Shown in pieces: positions 36,676 to 45,754 of a stretch of DNA of 64,000 nucleotides. The stretch's first letter is position 1; each line of letters begins with the position of its first letter. The DNA lies in the NCBI GenBank assembly GCA_020632975.1, contig JACKEL010000015.1, forward strand, positions 1 through 64,000, in the 5' to 3' direction. A model generated the notes under the pieces. The model made no database searches. It was given only the letters and a program-made list of their open reading frames with translations, and was not told the origin of the DNA. Made by a program: the position numbers and the translations under genes. This DNA is from Myxococcales bacterium. GTDB taxonomy: Bacteria; Myxococcota_C; UBA6777.

Positions 36676-39600
36676 ATGAATGTCGCGGTGATGGTATCAG
36701 TAGATAGCAAAGAGACGTATGAGTTGTTTATTCCAGGGGTTGTCACCAAGCGTTTTCGTGGCGTGAGCCTTGCGGAGCAACTGGATAACGTCGCTTTGCA
36801 CCTGATGGAGCACGTTCCGCGTTGGCCGATCCGTCGGATGTCTGAGCTGAGTTTTTGTCCTTATATCGAGCTACGCAAAGTCAAAGTCGAGATCGACCTA
36901 CGCCCTTTGAAACAAAAGCTCAAAAAGACTTGGACAGGACGCTTCGCAGTGGTCGTCAGCCGTTGGCCAAGCGACGGATTTTACACAGCCACCATCCCTC
37001 GCCTAAGCACGGAGCGTTTCGCAATGATGCGTACCGCTCACTTAGAGCACGCGGTCAAACACTTTGTGGAAAAATGGGTAGAAGAAACGGGAGATATCAA
37101 CCTCGATCCCTTTACTTGCCAGTCTTACGACTACTTGGAGATCCTCGACGTCGAAGTCGATTACCCAACGATCCTACCTTCCCGCCCCAAACAACAGAAA
37201 AAAAAGAAAAAGAAGAAAAACAAAGACAACGATCCCAAGGAAAAACGCAAGCGTCAGATCGTTCCTCCCACGACCTTGCGCGAAGTGGGTCTCAACCTCA
37301 GTCACCGTGCGATGGACGATCGTCTTCCCCCTGCTTTCGGGCGAGATGTCATCGTCAAACAGATCTTGCAACTTTTGCAACGTGATGGGGCAGCGATCCT
37401 TTTGGTCGGTCCTTCGGGCGTTGGCAAGACCGCGATTATCCATGAAGTGATCCGCGCGCTTGCCGCACAAGAACTCCCTCTTCAAGAGCGTTGTGATGTT
37501 TGGGAAGTCGATGGTAACCGATTGATCGCAGGGATGAGCGTCGTAGGCGCTTGGGAACAACGTTGCCAAAATATGGTCAACGAACTCCACGCACGAAACG
37601 ACATCTTGTATGTCAACGATCTCCCATCCCTCGTATACACGGGCCGTTCAGCACACTCAGACACTCACGTTGCGCAGTACCTCGAACCACACATCGCGCG
37701 CGGTGACTTCCGCATCCTTGGCGAGTGCACCCCCGAACGTCTCGAAGCCACACGCGAAGAAGCACCCGGATTTTTCGCCCGCTTTCGCATCTTGCAGATC
37801 CCCGAACTCCCCGAAAAAGACACCCTGACCGTGCTTGTCCATGCGATGAGGCGCTTTGAAGCACTCGACGACCTAGTGATCTCCGCCGATACGTTGATGA
37901 CGACACTGGCCTTGACACGGCGTTTTCAGGCCCACGAGTGCTTCCCAGGAAAAGCAATCACCTTGATGCGGCGTTTGATGTCCGATCACCAAGATATCAC
38001 CACAGACTCCTTGGGGCGGCGTTCTATCCAACGCGAACAGCTTGTACGCTTTTTTGAACGACAGACAGGACTTCCTGGCTTTATCTTGTGGGAGCAACAG
38101 TCGCGTTCGACTCACGATATCAGCGCGCACTTTCGTCGTCGCATCATCGCCCAACAAGCCGCTGTCGAGTCTGTCACAGACATCGTTGTCACCCTACAAC
38201 AAGGGCTCAATGACCCTGAACGCCCCCTTGCAACGATGCTTTTCGTCGGTCCCACAGGGGTCGGAAAAACCGAGACGGCCAAAGCCCTCGCAGCCTATCT
38301 ATTTGGTCGAGAAGACCGCATGATCCGCTTCGATATGTCCGAGTTTATGGACAGTTGGGCGGTCTCCCGACTGATCGGGGATCGCTGGCAACCTGATGGC
38401 GAGTTGACCCGCCGCGTACAACAACAGCCCTTTAGCGTCATCCTGCTCGATGAGATCGAAAAAGGCCATCCTGCGGTCTTTGACGCGCTCCTCCAAGTCC
38501 TTGGCGAAGGGCGTCTGACCAACGCTGCGGGCCGCACAGTCAACTTCTGTAATACTGTCGTGATCATGACCTCAAACCTCGGTGTGCGCGAAGCCAACCG
38601 CTCTCTTGGTTTTGCGGGTCCTGATGAAGCACAGATGGATACGCATTATCGCAAGGCCGCAGAAGGCTTTTTCCGTCCTGAGTTTTTCAACCGCATCGAT
38701 CGCATCGTTCCTTTCCGCCGCCTTGGACGCGATGCCATCGCACCGCTCGTAGAACGATTGATCCAGGATATCCTCAGTCGACGCGGACTTCGACGAAGCC
38801 AGGTCATGGTGCAAGTCGATCCTGCCCTTGTAGAACTGTTGATCGACCTTGGCTTTGATCCCCAGTATGGCGCGCGTTCCATGAAGCGGCTGCTCGAACA
38901 ACAGTTGACTGTTCCGCTTGCACAACGCCTTGTCGAGTCTCCCCCCTCGCAAAACAGCTTGATCCAAGTCTTCGACCAAAACAAAGAGATCACCATGGAG
39001 ATCTGGAACTTGGAAGAGCCCACCGTGGATCTTCTGCCCAGCCTCCAGCCAATCAAAAAGTGGGAAGAACTCAAACCCAACTTTGAGAATATTTCTACAA
39101 GCTTTCACAACCTGATCCAACAATCTTTTATCCAAGACCTCACCCACGAACACACCCGTCTTTTGGGTGAGTTCAACGCCCTACAAAAAGAAGAACATCC
39201 CCTCACCCTTCTTCCTCACAATGAACAAGAACGACTGCTGTTTTTGGGCGAACTACTCGATGAGATGCGGCAGTTGCAACATGTGGTGGATCACTTTCAA
39301 GACGAATACCTCGCCACCTTCCAATACCAAGAGGTGCTAGAGCGCGGTGTTTACGGCCAACCCGACTATGACATGTCTCGTCTTCGCACAGACTTTGTCT
39401 CTGAACAGCCCGTCGAAGCGGACACACAGCGCCTTATGCCCCTCGCTCGACAAGCCCTCAATGACCTGCGCTTACGTCTCGCAGGCTTGCTCTTCCGCGC
39501 AAACCACGCTCACGACGCAGAAGACACCCAAGCCTTGCTGCGTTTCCTTCCTGGCACAGACGACCCACACACGCGCGTCCAGATGCTTTCGTTTGCCTAC

Positions 39601-40551
39601 GCCTTTTCTCTTTGTTGGCAGCGTTGGGCGGGCGTGCAGTTCTTGATCTTGGGGCCACAAGGTTGGGAAGCATGGCAACAAGATGCCTCAACAGATACCT
39701 TGGCAGACTTCCTCAACGACAAAAACACACCCAAAAGCCGATGGTACGATGTAAAAGGCGTCGCATTGAGCATCAGCGGTCCAGGCATCAAGACCTTGCT
39801 CAAAGAGGAACTGGGTTTCTGGCTGTACACCTACAGCAGCGGCCCCGATCAGCTTTGCGACCTATTGCGCATCGAAGACGTCTCCCTACAAGCCTCCCCT
39901 TATCTTGAGGCTTACCAAAACCAAGCAGCATCTGAGGCGATCACCACAAGCGAAACCACCACAAGCGCTGCACAAACAACGACCCAAGACGCTGCCCATG
40001 AACAAACATCCCAAGCGATCGAGGCCAACGAAGCAAACGACGCGGAAGGCGCAGAAGAAACGATCGCATCTTCTGATGAAGGCGCACCTTACGAAACAAG
40101 CGAATCCAGCGAAGAGACGGACACAAGCGAAACAAGCGAAACCATCGAAGAGATGGACGCAAGCGAAACCACAGAAACAAGCGAGGATCATCAGCTTGGC
40201 GCTCCAAGTGAAACCAAAGGAACAGGTGCAACGACAACCGTCGAGACACCCGCAAACGAAGAGATCAAACGTTACGAACGTGCGCTCTGTCGGGCATTAC
40301 AGGCGCTTGATAAAGAGCACCAAGACTACCTCGAAGCACGCCGCCAAAAACTTGGGACGCCAAATCCCCGTCCCGTCCTTCCCTTGCGACGGCTTTTCCA
40401 CGAGCATCTATCGCTAGACCCGCTCACAGGGGAAGAACTGGATCTCAATATCCAATCCCGCCACAACACCTTGCGGACGGAACTGTTGGGACAACTCGCG
40501 GATACGATGTTTCGTATCGCCATGTACCGCGTCCTCGCGACATACCTCTAA
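36676..40551 (+). CDS. Clp/Hsp100-like double AAA+ protein B with HicB-like N-terminus and acidic Ser/Thr-rich insert
   Basis: A 1291-residue paralogue of protein A. The N-terminal repeats resemble HicB (about 1-50 and 90-140). A run of Lys follows (about 173-186; A-rich DNA at 37196-37225), then D1 and D2. D1 Walker A is GPSGVGKTA (near 245), but Walker B is YVNDLPSL, without the Glu. D2 has GPTGVGKTE (near 526), LLDEIEKG, MTSN, FFNRID and GARSMKR. The GYVGY pore loop is missing (LIGDRWQPDGEL). The C-terminal domain resembles a release-factor PCRF domain only weakly (LLRFLPGTDDPHTRVQML). Residues about 1085-1197 are low-complexity Glu/Thr/Ser (SESSEETDTSETSETIEEMD), inserted before a conserved C-terminal end. 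The ATG has no strong ribosome binding site. It is followed 15 bases later by protein C. Confidence 0.84.
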   Translation: MNVAVMVSVDSKETYELFIPGVVTKRFRGVSLAEQLDNVALHLMEHVPRWPIRRMSELSFCPYIELRKVKVEIDLRPLKQKLKKTWTGRFAVVVSRWPSDGFYTATIPRLSTERFAMMRTAHLEHAVKHFVEKWVEETGDINLDPFTCQSYDYLEILDVEVDYPTILPSRPKQQKKKKKKKNKDNDPKEKRKRQIVPPTTLREVGLNLSHRAMDDRLPPAFGRDVIVKQILQLLQRDGAAILLVGPSGVGKTAIIHEVIRALAAQELPLQERCDVWEVDGNRLIAGMSVVGAWEQRCQNMVNELHARNDILYVNDLPSLVYTGRSAHSDTHVAQYLEPHIARGDFRILGECTPERLEATREEAPGFFARFRILQIPELPEKDTLTVLVHAMRRFEALDDLVISADTLMTTLALTRRFQAHECFPGKAITLMRRLMSDHQDITTDSLGRRSIQREQLVRFFERQTGLPGFILWEQQSRSTHDISAHFRRRIIAQQAAVESVTDIVVTLQQGLNDPERPLATMLFVGPTGVGKTETAKALAAYLFGREDRMIRFDMSEFMDSWAVSRLIGDRWQPDGELTRRVQQQPFSVILLDEIEKGHPAVFDALLQVLGEGRLTNAAGRTVNFCNTVVIMTSNLGVREANRSLGFAGPDEAQMDTHYRKAAEGFFRPEFFNRIDRIVPFRRLGRDAIAPLVERLIQDILSRRGLRRSQVMVQVDPALVELLIDLGFDPQYGARSMKRLLEQQLTVPLAQRLVESPPSQNSLIQVFDQNKEITMEIWNLEEPTVDLLPSLQPIKKWEELKPNFENISTSFHNLIQQSFIQDLTHEHTRLLGEFNALQKEEHPLTLLPHNEQERLLFLGELLDEMRQLQHVVDHFQDEYLATFQYQEVLERGVYGQPDYDMSRLRTDFVSEQPVEADTQRLMPLARQALNDLRLRLAGLLFRANHAHDAEDTQALLRFLPGTDDPHTRVQMLSFAYAFSLCWQRWAGVQFLILGPQGWEAWQQDASTDTLADFLNDKNTPKSRWYDVKGVALSISGPGIKTLLKEELGFWLYTYSSGPDQLCDLLRIEDVSLQASPYLEAYQNQAASEAITTSETTTSAAQTTTQDAAHEQTSQAIEANEANDAEGAEETIASSDEGAPYETSESSEETDTSETSETIEEMDASETTETSEDHQLGAPSETKGTGATTTVETPANEEIKRYERALCRALQALDKEHQDYLEARRQKLGTPNPRPVLPLRRLFHEHLSLDPLTGEELDLNIQSRHNTLRTELLGQLADTMFRIAMYRVLATYL

Positions 40552-40566
40552 TCTACGGACAGCCGC

Positions 40567-43500
40567 ATGCAACAGCGTTTTCATATCTTCACGCAGCATC
40601 ACTTCAATGGTTGGTACACCGCACAGGTCCTCACACACCCTGACTATGCCGCTTACGCTCCAACCCTGAAACAAGCCCGCGAAGAACTTCAAGAAGTCTT
40701 GGCACGTGAGCTTGCACTCAAGCGTCTTGTCTCCAACGAAAGCGACACTTTCTTTGAGACACTGAACCAACACGCCCTGCGCGTCGACCTCAATGCAGTG
40801 CAAAATGAGCGGTTGGTGCGCGTGCCCATGCGCTTTACGCTCTTTGAGCGTCCTCTCAAAGAAAAAGACCTGTTTGAGATCTGGATTCCCCGTCTCAACA
40901 AGAGTTTCCGCATCTTTGACAAAGAAAATATCATCCCTTGGTCAGAAGAAATCGTGCGAGGTTATTTTCATCTCCGACCCGTTGAATCGCTTCTCGCTTA
41001 TCAGTACGAGCGCAACGAGCGAATCGAGCCTTTGGAGGTGGTCTATCACGGCGCAGGCCGCTACAAAGTCAAAAAAGAAAAAGACGATCTCGACGAACTC
41101 TTCTCCTTGTTTGAACCCAAAAACCCCCTCCTCGAAGTGGGTGTAAACCTCACCCAAGAAGCCAGCGAAGGACGTCTACAACGCGCGCAGTTCCGCGAAA
41201 AGGAGATGCAACAGCTCATCTCTGTCTTGAGCGGACACCAACAACGCAGCTTGCTTCTTGTCGGAAACTCAGGCGTTGGAAAGACAGCCCTTGTCCACGA
41301 ACTCGCTGCGCGCATCGCCGCCAAGAGCGTGCCCGAGCGCCTACTCGACACAAAGATCTGGTATGTGACAGGTAGCCGTATCATCGCAGGGATGAAGTAC
41401 CTTGGCGAATGGCAAGAGCGATGTCTGCGGATTATCGAGGAAGTACGTTCAGAGCAAGGTATCCTTTACGTCGATGGCATCCTTGAGATCATGATGGCGG
41501 GCTCGCTTCGCAGCGGTCTCAACGTCGCACAGATGTTGTTGCCATTCCTACAAAAAGACGACATCGTCGTGATCGCCGAGGCCACCCCTGACGCGCTGGC
41601 CATGGCAGAACAGCTTAACGCGCCTTTTGTCCAGACTTTTCGACGTTTTCCTGTCCCAGCATTCTCTTCGCAAGACTCTTTTGCCATCCTCGAACGCAGC
41701 GCCCATCGATTGGGCAAAGAAAACAAAGCCATCTTTACGCGAGAAGCCATCCAACGCGCACTCGACATCTTGGCGCGTTTTGGCGATGCCAACGCCCTAC
41801 CAGGCTCTGGCATCCGCTTGATCGAGCAGATGGCCCATCTCTACCCACCAGGTGAGCAAAAACGCAAGCTCCATCCCCCAGACGCCATCAAAGCTTTTGC
41901 TCGCTCGAGTGGATTCCCTGAGAACCTGATCGACCCTGAACAAAAGCTCGATCTCCCCAAGGTAAAACAATTTTTCCTCGATCGTATCGTTGGACAAAAA
42001 CACCCTGTTCAGCTTCTTACCAACCTGATTATGTTGATCAAAGCCAGCCTCAATGATCCGCTCAAACCACTGGGATCTTTCCTTTTTATGGGTCCTACAG
42101 GGGTCGGAAAAACCGAGTCTGTACTGGCTTTGGCGGAGTACCTTTTTGGTGATCGCAAGCGACTTTTGCGACTCGATATGTCAGAATATTCCTCCCCAGG
42201 ATCTTCGATGCGCCTTGTGGGCGGTGTCGATGGAGAGGGCGATCTTACCCGCAAGATCCGCGAGCAACCTTTCTCTATCGTCTTGTTGGATGAGATCGAA
42301 AAAGCGGATTCGAGCGTGTTTGACCTTCTTCTTCAAGTCCTCGGAGAAGGCCGACTCACCGACACCACAGGCTCGACCGTACACTTTACGCATACCATCA
42401 TCATCATGACATCGAACCTTGGAGCAGAACAAAAAGCCCCACCAGGCTTTGCAGAACGCACGGTCAAAGCGGTCGAGTCCCATTATCGCGAGGCTGCGGA
42501 AAAGTTCTTCCGCCCAGAGTTTATCAACCGCATCGACTTTCTCGTGCCCTTCCACTCGCTCGACCAAGATGCGCTCCGCAAGATCGCCAAGATGATGCTC
42601 GACAAAGCGATCCAACGCGAAGGTTTCCAACGCCGCCAGATCTCCATCCGTTACGAAGACAATCTCCTCGATCATCTCGTTTCGCTCGGATACCAGCCGC
42701 GTTATGGCGCACGCCCCATGAAACGCGCCATCGAACAGTCTGTGTTGGTTCCTCTTTCTCGCCGCTTGATCCGTCGTCAAGAAGCACAAGCCGAAGTCTT
42801 TGAACTTTACCTTGAAGACGATAACCTCTCGATCCTCTCGGATCGTGGGGGTTCTTCGCCGATCCCTCTCCCACTCAAGAATGTTCAGCTCCAACACGAC
42901 AATCTTTGGGAACGCTACCTTGGCGACATCCGCCGTCGTATCCAGTCTTGGGAAGAAGCTGTCTCCTACAAAGAACTGCGTCTAGCGCAAAGCCCGCTCT
43001 TTACGCGATTTCAAGAGCAAATACAGGCCGTCGAGCAGCTTGAGTGGGTCTCCCAACGCACCCCCTCCAAGCTTGCCCCTGAAAAGCAACAAGAGCTTCG
43101 CGAGCAAGCCTTTCTTTTCGACGCAGCGAGGCTCGACTTGGAATGGGAGTTTGCTTGCTACGCTTGGAAACAAAAGGCTCCCCCCTCCAAGTACACACTT
43201 CATATCCACAGCCCTACGCTTCACCCACAAGCCTTGCGTTTGATGTTACGGCTGGCGGAGGCTTATCAACAATTTGCCCAATCCATCGGCCTCGAAGTGC
43301 AACTCTCTGAAGAGAGCGAACGCATCACCATCGATCTTCAAGGTCCCCTCGCGACTTTGTTCCGCCTCGAACTTGGGCATCACAGACTTCAACTCGAAGA
43401 ACAACACTACGCTGTGCTTGTCTCTGAAAGCCCCCAAGTCAACAAAGAAGAAAGCGGCGAAGAGGACGAGCCCTTGCGTATCATCACAGAAGATCCACCC

Positions 43501-43599
43501 CTTCTCTTCGATCCTTTGAGTGGACTCGAAGTCCGCGCATCTTTGCCCGAACTCCCCAAACACATGCGAACTTTTCTCCTCACACGCATCAACGCGTAA
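40567..43599 (+). CDS. Clp/Hsp100-like double AAA+ protein C with release-factor-like C-terminus
   Basis: A 1010-residue paralogue. The N-terminus (NGWYTAQVLTHPDYAAYA then LKQAREELQEVLA) is the most HicB-like of the three. D1 has Walker A GNSGVGKTA (near 233) and keeps a ClpA/B-type pore-loop sequence, GMKYLGEWQERC. Its Walker B is YVDGILEIM, so Asp is kept and Glu is lost. D2 has GPTGVGKTE (near 509), LLDEIEKAD, MTSN, FINRID and GARPMKR, without the GYVGY loop (LVGGVDGEGDL). The C-terminal part matches class-1 release factors best: YTLHIHSPTLHPQALRLML corresponds to the GGTEA region, and ITIDLQGPLATLFRLELGHH to the ...GYLKxExGVHR region. The catalytic GGQ segment is replaced by an acidic stretch. 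Translation is probably coupled to protein B, 15 bases upstream. Confidence 0.85.
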   Translation: MQQRFHIFTQHHFNGWYTAQVLTHPDYAAYAPTLKQAREELQEVLARELALKRLVSNESDTFFETLNQHALRVDLNAVQNERLVRVPMRFTLFERPLKEKDLFEIWIPRLNKSFRIFDKENIIPWSEEIVRGYFHLRPVESLLAYQYERNERIEPLEVVYHGAGRYKVKKEKDDLDELFSLFEPKNPLLEVGVNLTQEASEGRLQRAQFREKEMQQLISVLSGHQQRSLLLVGNSGVGKTALVHELAARIAAKSVPERLLDTKIWYVTGSRIIAGMKYLGEWQERCLRIIEEVRSEQGILYVDGILEIMMAGSLRSGLNVAQMLLPFLQKDDIVVIAEATPDALAMAEQLNAPFVQTFRRFPVPAFSSQDSFAILERSAHRLGKENKAIFTREAIQRALDILARFGDANALPGSGIRLIEQMAHLYPPGEQKRKLHPPDAIKAFARSSGFPENLIDPEQKLDLPKVKQFFLDRIVGQKHPVQLLTNLIMLIKASLNDPLKPLGSFLFMGPTGVGKTESVLALAEYLFGDRKRLLRLDMSEYSSPGSSMRLVGGVDGEGDLTRKIREQPFSIVLLDEIEKADSSVFDLLLQVLGEGRLTDTTGSTVHFTHTIIIMTSNLGAEQKAPPGFAERTVKAVESHYREAAEKFFRPEFINRIDFLVPFHSLDQDALRKIAKMMLDKAIQREGFQRRQISIRYEDNLLDHLVSLGYQPRYGARPMKRAIEQSVLVPLSRRLIRRQEAQAEVFELYLEDDNLSILSDRGGSSPIPLPLKNVQLQHDNLWERYLGDIRRRIQSWEEAVSYKELRLAQSPLFTRFQEQIQAVEQLEWVSQRTPSKLAPEKQQELREQAFLFDAARLDLEWEFACYAWKQKAPPSKYTLHIHSPTLHPQALRLMLRLAEAYQQFAQSIGLEVQLSEESERITIDLQGPLATLFRLELGHHRLQLEEQHYAVLVSESPQVNKEESGEEDEPLRIITEDPPLLFDPLSGLEVRASLPELPKHMRTFLLTRINA

Positions 43600-43711
43600 G
43601 CTGCGCTCTGCCTTCTCTTGATCTCCGCTCTTGCCTTCCTTGCATCGCCCTTTTATCCTCTGCCCATCTTTTCGCTCTCTTTCACGCTCCAAGCGACAAA
43701 GGAACCTTTCG

Positions 43712-45058
43712 ATGAACACACAAGCCCAAGAAGCCAAAAGATGGCTCGAACACAAAGCATCCGAAGAAGCATGGTTTGCACTCTGCACTTATCTCGAAGA
43801 GAGCGAGGGTCTTTCTCTCGAAGAAGTCCAAACAGCCCTCTCTAGCGAGGCTTGGTCCAATGTGCGACGCCTCGCCCCTGAGCGATGGTTGGTCAAAGAG
43901 ATCTTTGGAGAAGAGCCTGTCCCTTGGCTTGCGTGCGCCAATGAGTTCTGCGCAGCAGGCGGGATCTACGATAGCGAAAAACTCTTACACACGCTCGACC
44001 GCCCCCAAGAACGCACATGGCGAGGGATCTCGCTGTCTTACACACCCATGCGACCCGATCACCTTCGCGCCCTTTTTGCATCGGAGAGCCTTTCCAACCC
44101 ACAAGCCCTTCACCTCGAATCTTGCGGACTGAGCGACAAGCTCCTCGAAGATCTCGCAAAGCTCGGTCGTTGGGACCAACTCAAGATGCTCGACCTCTCC
44201 AACAACGACATCTCGCACAAAGGCTTGTTGCCCCTCCTCCAGTCCCAAGCCTGCCGCTCTCTTGTGCAACTGACTCTTTCGCGCGCAAAGATCGGCACCA
44301 AAGGTCTCCGCTCGATCCTCCGCGAAGATGGACTCCCCCACCTTCAAGAACTCCAACTGTTCGATACCAAGCTCGATAGCGTCTCGATGCGAGAGTTTCG
44401 CAGCAACGCAAGCGTCCGCTCTCTCGTGTCACTCGACCTTTCAAACAATCGTCTCGGCCAAAGTGGTATCAAGCAACTCGTGGAAAGCCCCCACTTTACG
44501 GGCCTCACGAAACTTACCTTGGATCGCTGTGACATCGACGACAAAGCCCTCGAAACCCTCCTTGAAGCCCCTTGGCTCGGACAACTTCAGCAAATAAGCC
44601 TTGCCGCCAACCCACTGACCACCAAAGGCGCCCAGCTCCTCGCACAAGCCATCGAGCAAGGCAAACTCCCACAACTCCAAGTGCTTTCTGTTTACCTCGT
44701 CTCGACTTTTACAAATGCAGACTACGAGACCTTCGCCCCCTTCAAAGAAAAGCTCTTACTCGACCTCGATCGCGTTCAAGACGAACCACTCAAGTTCGCA
44801 AAGATGCAGAGCATCGAAGAACGACGCGACTCTCTTGTAGGCGCCCTCGCAAGCGATATGCCCCAAACCCGCGTGAGTGTTTGGGAAGAGATCTGCGCAC
44901 AAGTCGCCCAAGACGAGCCCGCTTGGGACCTCGAAGCGCTCAAGACCGCCATGCGACATTGGTCGCCAGAGTCGCTTTACATCCCCGATTCTTGGGAACC
45001 CTTTACCACGCTCGAACCCAAGCCCGCTTTCTGGTCTCTGCTCCCCTCCCAAGCTTGA
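43712..45058 (+). CDS. Leucine-rich-repeat protein
   Basis: 448 residues from ATG 43712, with AAAGGA at 43698-43703; an in-frame start at 43631 would add a basic, unconserved tail. The middle (about 145-345) has seven to eight ribonuclease-inhibitor-type repeats, for example LKMLDLSNNDISHKGLLPLL and LVSLDLSNNRLGQSGIKQLV, with a period of about 27-29 residues. The N-terminal 120 residues carry a short helical domain (AKRWLEHKASEEAWFALCTY) seen in LRR proteins of Myxococcota. The C-terminal 100 residues are helical and unassigned. There is no signal peptide, so it is probably a cytoplasmic recognition protein. It begins 112 bases after Clp-like protein C in the same direction and could be its partner. 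Confidence 0.82.
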   Translation: MNTQAQEAKRWLEHKASEEAWFALCTYLEESEGLSLEEVQTALSSEAWSNVRRLAPERWLVKEIFGEEPVPWLACANEFCAAGGIYDSEKLLHTLDRPQERTWRGISLSYTPMRPDHLRALFASESLSNPQALHLESCGLSDKLLEDLAKLGRWDQLKMLDLSNNDISHKGLLPLLQSQACRSLVQLTLSRAKIGTKGLRSILREDGLPHLQELQLFDTKLDSVSMREFRSNASVRSLVSLDLSNNRLGQSGIKQLVESPHFTGLTKLTLDRCDIDDKALETLLEAPWLGQLQQISLAANPLTTKGAQLLAQAIEQGKLPQLQVLSVYLVSTFTNADYETFAPFKEKLLLDLDRVQDEPLKFAKMQSIEERRDSLVGALASDMPQTRVSVWEEICAQVAQDEPAWDLEALKTAMRHWSPESLYIPDSWEPFTTLEPKPAFWSLLPSQA

Positions 45059-45250
45059 CCCCCTTCTCTTTTTCCACACAAACATCCTCACAAAACACCA
45101 TACAATTCAAGCACCTACGTATACAATAAATCTTTTTATGCAAAAAATCTTTTGCATCTTGTCATCACCCGACGATCTGCTGGTGTCATCCTTCATGAAA
45201 GCAGAGACAAGATGTGCCTTGATGCAGTGAATTGATATTTTCTTTTGTGG

Positions 45251-45754
45251 ATGAGTATGTCGATGCCCCCAGCGATATCGGTCTTTGAGCAACACTTTTT
45301 GGAGCACTATGCGCATGTGTACCGCACGCTTTACCGTGTCCTTGGAGACGCCCAAGAAAGCGAAGACCTCGCGCAAGAAGTCTTTTTGCGCCTTCATGAC
45401 ACCCTTCAAAAAGAAGAGGTCAACCATCCAAAAGCGTGGCTTACACAAGTGGCTGTTCGTACAGCGCTCAACAGCATACGCGGTCGTACACGCCGCATAC
45501 ATCGACATGATCAAGCTGCCAAGCACACCCAGTCTGAGACCACACAACAAACAGAGATCGCTCTTTCGGTCCGCAAGGTCCTCTTTGAAGCTCTTCCCGA
45601 CCAACAAGCGCATCTCTTGATGCTTCACGCTGCGGGCCTTCTCTACGAAGAGATCGCGGATCTGTTGGGACTTCAACGTTCTTCCATGAGTCAACTTTTG
45701 TTTCGAGCAAAGCGCGCCTTTGCCTCGGCATATCAAGAAGATAGAGACCTGTAA
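45251..45754 (+). CDS. ECF-type RNA polymerase sigma factor
   Basis: About 167 residues. Region 2 has EDLAQEVFLRLHD (the conserved DLAQEVFL), and region 4 has YEEIADLLGLQRSSMSQLL with the HTH for -35 recognition; regions 1 and 3 are absent, as in ECF sigma factors. The start is uncertain: ATG at 45251, 45257 and 45263 all fit, and none has a good ribosome binding site. The stop TAA overlaps the ATG of the next gene (TAATG), a zinc-binding anti-sigma factor, so the two are translationally coupled. Sigma autoregulation of the operon is typical of this family but not proven here. Confidence 0.9.
   Translation: MSMSMPPAISVFEQHFLEHYAHVYRTLYRVLGDAQESEDLAQEVFLRLHDTLQKEEVNHPKAWLTQVAVRTALNSIRGRTRRIHRHDQAAKHTQSETTQQTEIALSVRKVLFEALPDQQAHLLMLHAAGLLYEEIADLLGLQRSSMSQLLFRAKRAFASAYQEDRDL

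Noticed and set aside
27945..43599. Reading the methyltransferase plus AAA+ proteins as a BREX or DISARM defence system
   Set aside because: The methyltransferase is 511 residues, not PglX-like, and there is no BrxC, PglZ, DrmA or DrmB homologue; the AAA+ proteins are Clp-like.
29665..43599. Clp-like proteins as ClpV of a type VI secretion system
   Set aside because: No sheath, baseplate, Hcp or VgrG gene is present, and the N-terminal domain and D2 pore loop differ from ClpV.
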